This document shows positions 10,834 to 20,481 of a DNA stretch of 64,000 nt, piece by piece. The notes under the pieces were generated by a model. It was not told the origin of the DNA. It saw only the letters and a list, made by a program, of their open reading frames with translations, and did no database searches. The stretch covers positions 186,001-250,000 of the forward strand of contig NZ_JAUQSX010000007.1 in NCBI RefSeq assembly GCF_030581005.1, read 5' to 3'. Positions within the stretch are counted from its first letter, which is position 1. Each line of letters begins with the position of its first letter. The position numbers and the translations under genes were made by a program. Source of the stretch: Hymenobacter mellowenesis (lineage in GTDB: Bacteria; Bacteroidota; Bacteroidia; Cytophagales; Hymenobacteraceae).

Positions 10834-13800
10834 GTGTCCAATAAGTGCCCCAACTATTCCCTTCCCATCTTCCAAACCCTGAAGTCCACCTACGGGGAAG
10901 GTGGTGCCAACCTAGCCGCCAACCTCTTTGATTCCCCCGAATTCCAGCAGTGGAAAGGGGATGGGGAATTACCCCGTTTGGAAGGGTCCACCGTGTTCAA
11001 CAACCAAGGGGAAGGGTTTGACCTATCTCCCCTCTTCCAGTCCCGCCTGACCCACCTGGAGCAGGAATGGGAGGTGTCTGGTCAGGTGTTCTCCCCTGCC
11101 CGGGCCCAGGCGATGGTGGAAGCCTTTAACCAGAGTCGCAGTGGGAAGAACTTTGTTGCCCATGAAGAAGGTGGGAAGGTCAATGTGAACTATTCCCCTA
11201 CTCCTAACTCCCTTCCTGCCTTCTCAGCCCTTCCCAGTGAGGAGGAACCTACCTCTATTCTCGAGGATGTAAACCAGTCTCTTTCCCCCAGTGGACTAGG
11301 GTTCTTTGACCAGATGGACAGGCTCCGGGTACTGAACCAGGAGAGGATTGACCGGGCCCGTAAACTTCCCGGGAATGCCGAGAAGGTGGCCCAGTTGGAG
11401 AAGGTCCAGGCCATCCTCAACCCAGCCATTGAGGAGAGTAAGGTGGCCTCTGCCTTCATTGATTCCCACTACCAGGACCTGTTTGGCGGGGAAGGGAAGA
11501 AGGGCTACCTGGACTCCCTTTCCAAACGGGTAACCAAGGTGTTGGAGGAGTTGGGAAAACCCGAGGGTGACCGTAACCGGGACTACCTGATGGAATCCTT
11601 CCAAGCCATCCAGGCCTTCCGTCAAATGGCCAGTAACTTGGACGAGCTGGTATCCCTTCAACACCTGGCCTGGCCTTCCTTTAACCCGAACCAGTTGGTG
11701 GAGGAAATGTCCCCCCTGGACAAACTGGGGAAGATTCAGCAAGGCAGGAACACCATTGACCACCTGATTGGGAAGATTGATAGGGAACTACTCTCCTCGG
11801 TGTTGGGTGGGTACCTGTCCAAGTCAGCCCAAAAGGAAGCCACCAAATACCTGGACCAGGAAGCTACCTACCTGTTGAGGGCCGGGGAACAGGAAGTGAA
11901 GGGTAACCTCAAGGGAGCCCAGAAGAACCGGGAACTGGCCAAAGGAGCCCGGGAAAAGTATGAGGCCACTTACTGGGATGCCGGGAAGTTGAAGGAAGAG
12001 ATGGGCCTCATTACCCGGGATATTTCCTTGGTGGGCAAGCTCTTGGAAGCCGGGGTAAGCTCCCAGAATGCCATCCTCTCCACCTTTTCCCTCTACCTCA
12101 AACAGGTCAAGGACCGGGCCCAGGCCAGTATCCGTCCCCTCCAAAGTAGGGGGTACCAGGAACTCCAGGACTTCCTCAAATCCACGGGAAGGAGTAAGGG
12201 GGACATGGAGAAGTTGTTTGAGGGGTTGTATGAGGAGGTCTGGACCTATGACCCTTCCCAGGGAAAGATGGTAAGTACCCTGCAATTTGTCCAACCCCTG
12301 GACTACTCTTCCTACAACCAGGAAAAGGCCCAGGCCATGGAGAAGGCACAGGAAATCAGTGATGACCCCACCAACCCCCAACGTAGGGCGGTAATGGCCA
12401 ACTTCTATGCCTACAACACCGAGCCCCTGTCCACTCAGGAAAGGGAAGCCCTGGTGAAGGAGAAGAACCGGTTGGTGGACGAGGGAGAATGGACCGAGGA
12501 AGACTTCCAGGAGTGGCAGGCCCGCAATACCCGGGTCAACCCCAACACCGGGGAAGTCCAGTACATCGGGGAATTCACCAAACCCCGGGCTTCCCTCTAC
12601 CTGAACACCAAGTACCAAGCCCTCCAGGCTGACCCCGCCCAGAAGAAGTTGTATGACTTCCTGCTCGAGACCCACAAGCAGTCCCAGACCAAGTACCCTT
12701 CCCACCTGCGGAATACCTACCTGCTTCCCTCGGTAAAGAGGCATGATGCCGTGGGACTGGTGAAGGGACTACTGGACAAACCCGGGGAATGGAAGGATGC
12801 CCTTCAGACTGCCTTTGGACTGGACCAGGCGGAGGATGAACTCCGGTATGGTAGTATGGACCAGGGTATTCCTGTACTCTACACCCAACCCATGGAAGCC
12901 TCCCAGGTAAGCCGGGACCTGTTGACCAGTGTCCTGTTGGAAGCCCAGGCAGCCGCTACCTACCAGGCTAGGCAGGAAGCCCTTCCCCTGGCCCAGACCT
13001 TACAGGACACCCTCCGGGAAGCCCAGGTGGTAAGAGAGGACAGTAAAGGGAAGGCCATCCTCAACAAGGCTGCACAGAAGGTGGGGGTTTCCCAGGCCCT
13101 GACCGACCAGGGGGAAGATGCTGGGGGAAACCTGGCCCAGGCCGTGGCCAATGCCATTGACACCCACCTGTTGGGTAAGACCAAGGTTCGGCAACAGATT
13201 GGGAAGGTGAAGGTGGACAAGGTCCTCGACGGGGCCTTGGGACTGGCGGCTAAGGTGGGGGTCTCGGGCCCCTGGAACATCTTCAAGCATGTGGCCAACT
13301 ACCTCAATGCCCAGGTCAGTGTGGGCCTGGAAGCCTGGGGGGGTAAGAACATTCCCGGGGGTGTCAAGGCCTGGGCTACCGGGGGTAACTGGATAGCGGC
13401 CAACTTCCTGGGGAATGGGGATGCCATCCGGGACCTGAATGCGGGCACTCCCGTCTCAACCTTTGGGAAGTGGATGAACAGGCTGGATGTGATTCCCGGG
13501 AAAGAGGAAGAGGAGTTTGGACATCACCTGACCCAGAGCACGGGAAGCAAGGGATGGGATGCCCTCTGGGGTGGAGGTCTGAAGGCCGGGGAATTGGCAG
13601 CCCAGGGTCAGATGTTTGCCGCCATAGCCTCGGGTATTCTCCTCACCGGGAAGGAGGGAGAGGTTAGCAACCTGCTGAAGGAGTTGAGCCAGGACAGTGA
13701 AGGTAACCCTGTTATCACCCCTACCTTTGCCCAATCCTTTGGTGAGTCCGAAGAACAGGCCCTCAGGTCCAAGCTACGGGCCCTTTCCCTGTCCCTGCAC

Positions 13801-14463
13801 GGTAACTACAATTCCATGGACAAGCCGGAACTCTCCCGGTATGCGGCAGGAAGGGTGGTGCTCATGTACAAGAAGTACCTGGAACCCGCCATCCAACGCC
13901 GGTTTGGGCAGACCAAGGTTAACCAACAGTTGGGGGACATCACCGAGGGCCATTATCGGACCTTCATTGCCACCATCTGGAAGGACTGGAAATCCCTCTC
14001 CTTCCTCTTAGAGAAAGAGGGGTCAGCCCTTCTTCCCGAGGAACAGATGAGGGTGAGGTATGCCATCAAGGAATTGGGGGTATTAGCCCTGCTCTCGATG
14101 GTGGCCATGGGCCTGAAGGGATTGGGGGAGGACGACGAGGACCTGAAGAAGTCCTATGCCTTCAATGCCCTCCGCTACCAGGTCCTGAAGATGGAAAGTG
14201 AACTCTCCTTCTTTGTCCCGGTGGTAGGGTTTGATGACCAGTTGAGGATATTCTCCTCCCCCACGGCCCTCACCAACCCGGTCCAGAAGGCCTACGCCCT
14301 GACCCACCAACTCCTCCCGTGGAACCTGCTGGACACCTACCAAAAAGGGTCCCGGTTCCACCAAAAGGGGGATTCCAAGACCCTGGCAGCCTTCCAGTCT
14401 TTGTTGGGCTTCAACGGCCTAGACATGGAGCGGGCCCTGACCCAGTTTGAACGCACCTTCTAA
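10834..14463 (+). CDS. Large virion cargo protein (putative)
   Basis: The protein has 1,209 residues and follows the giant polymerase gene by 11 bases. The best start is GTG at 10,834, giving MSNKCPNYS; I see no better in-frame ATG nearby. Long stretches are predicted to be helical and charged (about 300-600 and 680-780). Residues 800-900 are Gly/Ala-rich, and a hydrophobic segment (ALLSMVAMGLKG) lies near 1090. No catalytic motif was recognised. In crAss-like phages, very large proteins beside the RNA polymerase are packaged in the virion and ejected with the DNA; position and size support the same role here. This is inference from context, not from a recognised domain. Confidence 0.6.
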   Translation: MSNKCPNYSLPIFQTLKSTYGEGGANLAANLFDSPEFQQWKGDGELPRLEGSTVFNNQGEGFDLSPLFQSRLTHLEQEWEVSGQVFSPARAQAMVEAFNQSRSGKNFVAHEEGGKVNVNYSPTPNSLPAFSALPSEEEPTSILEDVNQSLSPSGLGFFDQMDRLRVLNQERIDRARKLPGNAEKVAQLEKVQAILNPAIEESKVASAFIDSHYQDLFGGEGKKGYLDSLSKRVTKVLEELGKPEGDRNRDYLMESFQAIQAFRQMASNLDELVSLQHLAWPSFNPNQLVEEMSPLDKLGKIQQGRNTIDHLIGKIDRELLSSVLGGYLSKSAQKEATKYLDQEATYLLRAGEQEVKGNLKGAQKNRELAKGAREKYEATYWDAGKLKEEMGLITRDISLVGKLLEAGVSSQNAILSTFSLYLKQVKDRAQASIRPLQSRGYQELQDFLKSTGRSKGDMEKLFEGLYEEVWTYDPSQGKMVSTLQFVQPLDYSSYNQEKAQAMEKAQEISDDPTNPQRRAVMANFYAYNTEPLSTQEREALVKEKNRLVDEGEWTEEDFQEWQARNTRVNPNTGEVQYIGEFTKPRASLYLNTKYQALQADPAQKKLYDFLLETHKQSQTKYPSHLRNTYLLPSVKRHDAVGLVKGLLDKPGEWKDALQTAFGLDQAEDELRYGSMDQGIPVLYTQPMEASQVSRDLLTSVLLEAQAAATYQARQEALPLAQTLQDTLREAQVVREDSKGKAILNKAAQKVGVSQALTDQGEDAGGNLAQAVANAIDTHLLGKTKVRQQIGKVKVDKVLDGALGLAAKVGVSGPWNIFKHVANYLNAQVSVGLEAWGGKNIPGGVKAWATGGNWIAANFLGNGDAIRDLNAGTPVSTFGKWMNRLDVIPGKEEEEFGHHLTQSTGSKGWDALWGGGLKAGELAAQGQMFAAIASGILLTGKEGEVSNLLKELSQDSEGNPVITPTFAQSFGESEEQALRSKLRALSLSLHGNYNSMDKPELSRYAAGRVVLMYKKYLEPAIQRRFGQTKVNQQLGDITEGHYRTFIATIWKDWKSLSFLLEKEGSALLPEEQMRVRYAIKELGVLALLSMVAMGLKGLGEDDEDLKKSYAFNALRYQVLKMESELSFFVPVVGFDDQLRIFSSPTALTNPVQKAYALTHQLLPWNLLDTYQKGSRFHQKGDSKTLAAFQSLLGFNGLDMERALTQFERTF

Positions 14464-14467
14464 CCTT

Positions 14468-14486
14468 CCCCGGTAGTGTACTGGGG
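14468..14486. other. Small stem-loop between cargo and fibre genes
   Basis: CCCCGGTA and TACTGGGG pair around a GTG triloop immediately after the stop at 14,463 and 9 bases before the next ATG. There is no T-run, so it is not a standard terminator. It could be an RNA-processing or translation-control element, or chance. Confidence 0.35.
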
Positions 14487-14494
14487 ACTTCCCC

Positions 14495-15151
14495 ATGCCC
14501 TACTCCACCGTTACCCCGGCCCCCCTGTCCGTCAACGAAGGGGAAGCCGGTCCCGGCACCCTGACCTTCCAGGCCACCACCAACCCGCCCCGTCCGGGGT
14601 CCAGTGCCCTGGTGGTCTTCCCCTTTGTGCTCTCTTCCTCGAACACCCTCACCCCTTTGCCGGTGGTGGGAACCGGGGGCCTGAACCTGGATTACACCAT
14701 TCCCCAGGACGGGGTGTTGGTCTTCCGTGCCGTACAAGTGGCCGCCGAGGAAGGGGTGGCCGGGGAGTTCGGGGACCTGGGGGAAATCCGCTGGGACCTG
14801 GACAACGGGATGTTCTACCAGGTCACCGAGGCGGACAACGGCCAGGGGTCCTCGACCTGGGTCTCCACGGACCTGGACTATTCCACCCTGCTGCCCCAGG
14901 CCGGGTCCAAGGCCTACGCCCTCTCCACGGACACCCTGACCAGTATTTACCACCGGTTGCTGCTGCTCACCCTGCAAAAGGAGTTGGGCCCGCTGCCCGC
15001 CAACAACCAACCCAAGGTGGACCAGCTCACCGAATCCCTGGGGAAGCTGGACCGGGGCCTGCAAGGAGCCACCTACCTCTTCCAGGACACCAACTACACC
15101 GAGTGTGCCCGGACCCTGGAGCTGTTGTCCCTGACCCGTTACCTGCCCTAA
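14495..15151 (+). CDS. Virion-associated protein of unknown function
   Basis: The product has 218 residues with a Thr/Pro/Gly-rich N-terminal half that looks like beta structure and a helical C-terminal half (about 150-210). It is the first gene of a run of short structural genes and ends three bases before the next start. I do not recognise the family. Location after the cargo gene and before the fibres suggests an appendage or adaptor protein. Confidence 0.55.
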   Translation: MPYSTVTPAPLSVNEGEAGPGTLTFQATTNPPRPGSSALVVFPFVLSSSNTLTPLPVVGTGGLNLDYTIPQDGVLVFRAVQVAAEEGVAGEFGDLGEIRWDLDNGMFYQVTEADNGQGSSTWVSTDLDYSTLLPQAGSKAYALSTDTLTSIYHRLLLLTLQKELGPLPANNQPKVDQLTESLGKLDRGLQGATYLFQDTNYTECARTLELLSLTRYLP

Positions 15152-15154
15152 TCC

Positions 15155-16324
15155 ATGGCCCTGAACCCCATCATTCCCCAGCTCCGCACCTGGGCCGGGA
15201 AGCAGGACAGAAGGTCCCACGAACCCGAGGGGCCGGAGGTGGATACGGCCCGGGTAACCCAGCTCATCCGGGTCCTGCGGGCCTTGGAAGACCCCCGGTT
15301 GGCCTGGACATTGGACGAAGAAACCGAGGTGTTGGACTACCTGGCCCGGGTGACCTACCGGAGTGAGCGGGTGGAAGGGCCCTACATGGGAGCAGGGAAC
15401 ACCCCCGTCCTACCTGCGGGCCTGGACCTGTCCCAATACGTGCGGTTTGTCAACAACATTGCCCCCGACCCCCTCACCGGGAACGTGACCCTCAACCTGG
15501 CTCCGTCTTCCTTCACGGTGGAGGGGATTACCGAGTTCCGGGACCGCTTCCCCGCCTCCAAGACCGGGACCTCGGAAGAGTTCTGGGAAACCCTGCTGGT
15601 CAAGGAACTCTTCCCGGCCTACACCTCCCCCACCGCCTCCCTGGCCAGTTCCACCACCGGCCTGGTCAAGCGGGGAACCCTGCTCTCCCTGCTGTTGACC
15701 CCCGGGTTCAGCCAAGGGGATGCCGGGGGGCTCACGGCCTATTCCCTCACCCGGACCCTGCCCAGTTCCAACCTGCTCACCCAGGACACCACGCCCCCCA
15801 TCAGCTTCCCGCCCTACACCGACCCCTACACCTTCGGGGAAGGTCCGGTGAGTTATACGGCCCTCTTTTCCTATTCCCAGGGACCCGAAAAGCAGACCTC
15901 CCAGGGCAACCCCGCCCCCGGACAGATTCCGGCCGGAAGTGTCCAGGCCCAAGTCCAACTCCAGGGCATTCACCCCTGGTACTACGGGGCTTCCCCCACC
16001 GACACCACCCCCACCATCTACCAGGGAACCGAGGTGATTGGCCTTTCCAATGGGTCCCTCACCGTCCCTTCCTTCGGGAATGGCAGCCAGTACCTGTGGT
16101 TTGCCGTGCCCCGGACCAGCGGGAATACGTCCCAGAAGGCCTTCACCACCTGGTTCCGAAGTGTGCTGGACACCGGGGCCATCGGGGGCAGCTCCAACCT
16201 CTTCCGGAGTCCGGTCACCGTGTCCGTCACCTCCACAGGCCTGGCCCAAAACTGGACCCGGAACTACGACCTCTACTTCACCAACTACCCCACCGTGGCC
16301 TCTACCGCCACCACCCTGTCCTAA
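15155..16324 (+). CDS. Putative tail fibre or appendage protein
   Basis: The product has 389 residues. The N-terminal 90 residues are mixed and charged. The remainder is rich in Thr, Ser, Gly and Pro and reads as beta structure, as expected of a fibre. A segment near 105-120 (VRFVNNIAPDPLTGNVTLNL) resembles the short trimerisation-type repeats common in phage fibres. The stop overlaps the next ATG (TAATG), so the two genes are probably translationally coupled. Receptor-binding function is inferred from composition and position. Confidence 0.55.
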   Translation: MALNPIIPQLRTWAGKQDRRSHEPEGPEVDTARVTQLIRVLRALEDPRLAWTLDEETEVLDYLARVTYRSERVEGPYMGAGNTPVLPAGLDLSQYVRFVNNIAPDPLTGNVTLNLAPSSFTVEGITEFRDRFPASKTGTSEEFWETLLVKELFPAYTSPTASLASSTTGLVKRGTLLSLLLTPGFSQGDAGGLTAYSLTRTLPSSNLLTQDTTPPISFPPYTDPYTFGEGPVSYTALFSYSQGPEKQTSQGNPAPGQIPAGSVQAQVQLQGIHPWYYGASPTDTTPTIYQGTEVIGLSNGSLTVPSFGNGSQYLWFAVPRTSGNTSQKAFTTWFRSVLDTGAIGGSSNLFRSPVTVSVTSTGLAQNWTRNYDLYFTNYPTVASTATTLS

Positions 16325-18507
16325 TGGCCATCCCCCAATCCGATTCCACCCGGACCAACGCCCCCAAGCCCACGGACGACAAGTACGGGCCCTACCCCAG
16401 TCTGGCCGCTGCCAAGGCCGGGGTGTCCCTGACTTCCCGTTACGACGGGTGTACGGTCAAGGTGGTGGGGGACGGGGAATACTGGTGGTTGGCCGGAAAT
16501 CTGTCGGACTCGGGCTTGTTGGCCAAGGGCATTGGGTTGACCACGGACCAACGCAACGGTATTCAGAACGCCTCTACCCTTTCCGGTACCAATCCGGTGG
16601 CCACCCGGGAGGACCTGGTGTGGCACTACCTGGGGGACCCGTTGGATGGGAATGTTTCCCGAGACTTGCCGGATATAAGCAACGTGTACGGCAGTGGCCA
16701 CATAAACAACACCTACGGTTCGGGGGTGAACACCAACGTGTATGGAAATGGTCACAGTTATAACATCTACGCGGACCTTTTCTACAACAACCAGTACGGG
16801 AACAACCATAGCACCAACATATACGGGAGTCGCCACCAGAATAATCAGTACGGCGACAATCACAGTTATAACACTTATGGAAGGAATCACGACGGCAACC
16901 TTTACGGGAATGACCTCACCCGTCTGTACGTGGGGGACAATTGCCAATATTTGGAGGTAGGCGACGGGTGTGAACGGTTGGAGATTTACAACTGTCAGGG
17001 GGACTCTGGTGCTCGTTTCGTGATTCCGTCCGGCACCACAGACGCCGTGTACCGCAACAACCAACTGGTAATCCCGGGTACGGGAGGAAGTGGGCTCACG
17101 GTCCAGTGGCAGTCCGGGGTTCCCCTAGCCAAGGATGTACTCACCTACAACAGCACCGGGGACCTGTTCCGGGTCCTGCAAGCCATTACCAACCCCCAAG
17201 TAGAGCCTACCTACCCGGTTTCCAGTGGCTTGGTGCCTTATTACAAGTACGTGGGCCCGGCCCTAACTGCTGACCAGAAAGCTGCCCTGGATGCCTCTTC
17301 TACCCCACTTACCGCCGCCAACCCCGTGGTATCGGTGGCCGACCTTCCCCCATCTGTAGCGGATGTACTGGAGCAGGGCTACAGTTTGGTCCGATTGGGA
17401 CAGGAGGTGGCAGACCCGCCGCAAACCTTTGGCCCAACCGGTAACAAAGGCTGGCAACCCACCAACAACGGGGCCTACTTCTTCAGTGCAGGTTTTACGG
17501 GTCCGGCCCGTCTCTTCCAGCCCGACCCTGGCGCGTACGGCACCTTCGTCACCCTTCGCCGGGGCACGGATGCTTCCAGTCCACAACTGGTGTACCTGGA
17601 CACGGGTATTGCCAGCAGTGTTTCGGTGGAGGTGGGGGAGACCGTGGTCCTCCAATTGGTTTCCCCCACCGCTGCCACAACAGCCCCGGGCTCGACACCT
17701 GGTTGGCAGGTACACACCCGTAGTTTTTCCCCTGCCAGCTCAGGAAGCGGGGGAGGCCCCATTGACTACACCACCCCGGTTACCCACCCCGGCAACACCA
17801 CCCTGACCAGTGCCGACTTTGGGAAGCACCACCTTTTCACCGGCACGGGTTCTCCCCTGTGGACGGTGGCCCTGCCTTCCCCCACCGGGAATAGCGGGAA
17901 AGTCATCGGCTTTGGGATTGGGGCCGGGGCCTCGGGGATGTGGGCCTTCCAAGCCGGGAACATCGACGGGAAGGCCGAACGCCGGTTGTGGGCCAAGGAA
18001 ACCCTGCTCTTGCTCTGCACGGGCACGGGCTACACCAAACTCCAATGGTCCCCCGTCCCCTTGTCCATGACCCTGGCCACCTCGGGAGAACAGGCCCTCA
18101 ACGGGTTGGGTACGGTCCTGTTCAACACCAAGATTAGTTCCACGGCCCCGGACGAGATGCAGTACGGGGCCCAGTACGCTCTTCGGGCCCTGCGGGGGGG
18201 TATCTACCTGCCCAGCCTGCTCGGGTACTGCGCGGGGGGCACCGTGTTCCGGCCCATTGAGGTGTTTGCCGCCAAAAACGGGGACATCAGCGATGTAGGC
18301 ACCACCAACCGTCCCACCCCCGTGGTGGCCGGGGCCAGTGGCTCGGGGCTGGCCTACGCCTCCCTGGAACTGGCAGCCAACCCTGTGATGCTGGAAACCG
18401 GGGACTTCCTCAACGTGAAGTACTACGCCGATGCCTCCATCACCCTCCAAAACTCCGGGGTCATCGTCCCCAAGTACTCCCTATTAGAAGTCCCCACCTG
18501 GACCTAA
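16324..18507 (+). CDS. Tail fibre with nonapeptide YGxxHxxNx repeats
   Basis: The product has 727 residues, starting at the ATG that overlaps the previous stop. An N-terminal adaptor-like region (1-100) is followed by at least ten nine-residue repeats at about 118-215, with consensus YGxxHxxNx; the last ones replace His by Cys (VGDNCQYLE, VGDGCERLE). Similar nine-residue NxFGxxCxx repeats occur in phage proteins from gut Bacteroidota, from memory. The remaining 500 residues are Gly/Thr/Pro-rich beta domains ending in a likely receptor-binding tip. The repeats would suit a trimeric beta-helix shaft. Codon use within the repeats is more AT-rich than in flanking code (aacatatac, cacagttataac), which may mark a recently acquired module. 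Confidence 0.7.
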   Translation: MAIPQSDSTRTNAPKPTDDKYGPYPSLAAAKAGVSLTSRYDGCTVKVVGDGEYWWLAGNLSDSGLLAKGIGLTTDQRNGIQNASTLSGTNPVATREDLVWHYLGDPLDGNVSRDLPDISNVYGSGHINNTYGSGVNTNVYGNGHSYNIYADLFYNNQYGNNHSTNIYGSRHQNNQYGDNHSYNTYGRNHDGNLYGNDLTRLYVGDNCQYLEVGDGCERLEIYNCQGDSGARFVIPSGTTDAVYRNNQLVIPGTGGSGLTVQWQSGVPLAKDVLTYNSTGDLFRVLQAITNPQVEPTYPVSSGLVPYYKYVGPALTADQKAALDASSTPLTAANPVVSVADLPPSVADVLEQGYSLVRLGQEVADPPQTFGPTGNKGWQPTNNGAYFFSAGFTGPARLFQPDPGAYGTFVTLRRGTDASSPQLVYLDTGIASSVSVEVGETVVLQLVSPTAATTAPGSTPGWQVHTRSFSPASSGSGGGPIDYTTPVTHPGNTTLTSADFGKHHLFTGTGSPLWTVALPSPTGNSGKVIGFGIGAGASGMWAFQAGNIDGKAERRLWAKETLLLLCTGTGYTKLQWSPVPLSMTLATSGEQALNGLGTVLFNTKISSTAPDEMQYGAQYALRALRGGIYLPSLLGYCAGGTVFRPIEVFAAKNGDISDVGTTNRPTPVVAGASGSGLAYASLELAANPVMLETGDFLNVKYYADASITLQNSGVIVPKYSLLEVPTWT

Positions 18508-18510
18508 CCC

Positions 18511-18966
18511 ATGCCCCAATTCCCTTACACCCCCGAACGCATAGAGGTGGACATTTCCGACAAGCCCTTCAACGGGGGGTTTCTCAAACGGAAGGCCGTG
18601 TTCACCCGCCTCTTACACGCCCAGGACCCTCACACAGCAGGGGCCCTGCTCTCCATTGACGTGTTGGTGTGTACCTACTCCCGTAACCCGGACGGTACCC
18701 CGGGGGATTCCCTCCACGAGCAGGGTTTCCCGGACGTGTTCCGACCCTTCACCGCCGACAACCGAACCGTGGTCAACCTGCAAGGGGACACCTTGGCCGT
18801 GTTGGAGTCCGAGCAGGCCGCTGCTGCCTCCCTGGCCGACTACCAGGAACCGGTGATGTTGCAGTTGGACTTCTTCCAGTTGGTCCGGGACACCCAACCC
18901 CTGGGCATCAAGGCCCTGATTGTGGCCCACATCCAGGCCGCCGATGCCCTGGGCAGGTTCTCCTGA
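18511..18966 (+). CDS. Small virion or appendage protein, unknown
   Basis: The product has 151 residues of mixed alpha/beta character with no recognised motif. It starts four bases after the fibre stop with the leader CTAACCC-ATG, and its TGA overlaps the next ATG. Its place within the fibre cluster suggests a structural or fibre-assembly role. Confidence 0.5.
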   Translation: MPQFPYTPERIEVDISDKPFNGGFLKRKAVFTRLLHAQDPHTAGALLSIDVLVCTYSRNPDGTPGDSLHEQGFPDVFRPFTADNRTVVNLQGDTLAVLESEQAAAASLADYQEPVMLQLDFFQLVRDTQPLGIKALIVAHIQAADALGRFS

Positions 18967-19064
18967 TGAAAACCTTCCTGGCCTTCCTACGGGCCTGGTG
19001 GTGGTTCCCCTTCCTCGGGGGACTGCTCTTCCTGCTCTTTGGTCCTTACTGTTTCTTCCTCTAA
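18966..19064 (+). CDS. 32-residue membrane peptide
   Basis: A very short frame begins at the ATG overlapping the previous TGA. It encodes MKTFLAFLRAWWWF followed by a continuous hydrophobic stretch ending PYCFFL. It forms one transmembrane helix with a basic N-terminus. Coupling to the preceding gene and lack of other code in the 120-base gap support it. It could be a small membrane partner of the lysis or injection machinery. Confidence 0.5.
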   Translation: MKTFLAFLRAWWWFPFLGGLLFLLFGPYCFFL

Positions 19065-19085
19065 CCCCTTGTCTACCCCTTGGGA

Positions 19086-19655
19086 ATGCTGCTCTCCACC
19101 TTCCTCTTCCTGCCCTTTCTTCCCCAGTGGGCCCAAATAGCCCTTTCCATCTTTACCGGCCTGGGGGGAATGGGTAGTGTGTTGGCCCTGGTAAAAGTCC
19201 GGAGGGAAAAACAGGACTTCCTCATTGCCCAGGCCACCCAAAAGGCCAAGGAGGAGAAAGACCTGGAAGCCCGGCTGAAGGACTACAAGGAATTCAAGGA
19301 GAAGTATGCCCTGGACCTGAAGCACACCGAAGACCGGATGACCGGCTTTAACGTGGCCATGGAGAAGGTGGCCGACAAGGCGGGGGAAGATTGCAAGGCC
19401 CTCGAAACCAAGATTGGGAACCTGCAAGGGCTTTCCAACGAGGTCACCAAGCTCCAGACCACCACAGACGGGACCAATTCCCGGGTGGAGAAGCTGGAAG
19501 GCAGCCTGGAAAAGTTGGAAAACCGGCTCAACACCCGGCTGGACAACCTGGAAAAGAAAACGGATGACAATGCCCGGTGGCAGAACTCGGTCCTGAATGA
19601 AATCCTCCTCCACCTCAACGGGGGCGGAAAACGGTTCCCCGCCCCCCAGTCCTAG
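19086..19655 (+). CDS. Membrane-anchored coiled-coil protein
   Basis: I chose the ATG at 19,086 (MLLSTFLFLP) over the TTG six bases upstream. Residues 1-37 contain one or two hydrophobic helices. From about 40 to 180 the sequence is highly charged with heptad spacing (for example VEKLEGSLEKLENRL), a long coiled coil. The product is 189 residues. Its role is unknown; it might be a virion tether, a lysis regulator or a superinfection factor. Confidence 0.6.
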   Translation: MLLSTFLFLPFLPQWAQIALSIFTGLGGMGSVLALVKVRREKQDFLIAQATQKAKEEKDLEARLKDYKEFKEKYALDLKHTEDRMTGFNVAMEKVADKAGEDCKALETKIGNLQGLSNEVTKLQTTTDGTNSRVEKLEGSLEKLENRLNTRLDNLEKKTDDNARWQNSVLNEILLHLNGGGKRFPAPQS

Positions 19656-19658
19656 CCC

Positions 19659-20000
19659 ATGCCCACCGCCGACAACCTCCATTCCCATACCCCGGGCAAG
19701 TCCATTGAGAAGGACTCCGAGGTGGTGAATTACCAACAGCTCCTACGGCTAACCCACCCCTATCCCTCCAAGGTAGTGGCCGTGACCAGTGGCCCCCAGG
19801 CCGGGAACTACATCTTCCACGGCCCCACCAAGACCTGGTTACCCCTAGGTACACCCACCCTCTCCGCTTCCCTTGGAGAAATTGGGCAACTGGCCACCAA
19901 CCCCTTGGTCTACCAGTTCTGGCAATCCCCCAACGGAAGCCTGTGGGTGGTCACCATGGACGATGACGGGGCCCTGAACACCGAACCCTACACCTCCTAA
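19659..20000 (+). CDS. Small virion-type protein, unknown
   Basis: The product has 113 residues. It is mostly polar with a beta-rich C-terminal half (SPNGSLWVVTMDDDG). It begins three bases after the preceding stop with leader TAGCCC-ATG. No family was recognised. Confidence 0.45.
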   Translation: MPTADNLHSHTPGKSIEKDSEVVNYQQLLRLTHPYPSKVVAVTSGPQAGNYIFHGPTKTWLPLGTPTLSASLGEIGQLATNPLVYQFWQSPNGSLWVVTMDDDGALNTEPYTS

Positions 20001-20009
20001 TCCATTCCC

Positions 20010-20453
20010 ATGGGAAAGAAGAAACTGGCCTTTGTGGAACAGATTGAGGAGGCCCAACAGGAGGCCGTGGAAATCATTGCCCAAACAGCCCCCATCACCA
20101 CCAACATCCAACCCATGCTGGTGGCCCAGACCGTGAGTCCCGGTTTCCCGGTGGCCATGACCTCCCAAGGCATTGTCCCTTACCTGACTTCTCATATGGA
20201 CCACAGGGGTCAACTCTGTGGTATGGCCCTGGAGAGTGGGAACCCCGGGGACACTGTCCGGGTGAAGACGGTAGGAAGGGTGTACCTACCCGAGTGGGGT
20301 CTGACCCAGGGAATCCAGTACTGGGCCTCTCCCTTGGGAAGCATTCAGCCCTGGCCCATGGACGGGGGCACTTTCACCCAAATCCTGGGAATAGCCCTCT
20401 CTCCCAACGAATTCCTGCTGGAGCCCAAAGCCCCCATCAAACTAGCTTCCTAA
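20010..20453 (+). CDS. Putative head-decoration or head-fibre-like protein
   Basis: The product has 147 residues. A charged helical start (1-30) is followed by a compact beta domain. The C-terminal half (VRVKTVGRVYLPEWG, then GGTFTQILGIALSP) resembles the beta-barrel fold of phage head-decoration and DUF2190-type proteins, in which value-like domains end with a phrase on property carry-over. The next gene shows a comparable C-terminal domain, so the two may be paralogous capsid or fibre ornaments. Assignment is by general resemblance only. Confidence 0.45.
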   Translation: MGKKKLAFVEQIEEAQQEAVEIIAQTAPITTNIQPMLVAQTVSPGFPVAMTSQGIVPYLTSHMDHRGQLCGMALESGNPGDTVRVKTVGRVYLPEWGLTQGIQYWASPLGSIQPWPMDGGTFTQILGIALSPNEFLLEPKAPIKLAS

Positions 20454-20481
20454 CCCCCATTACCATACCCTTCCTTTCTGC

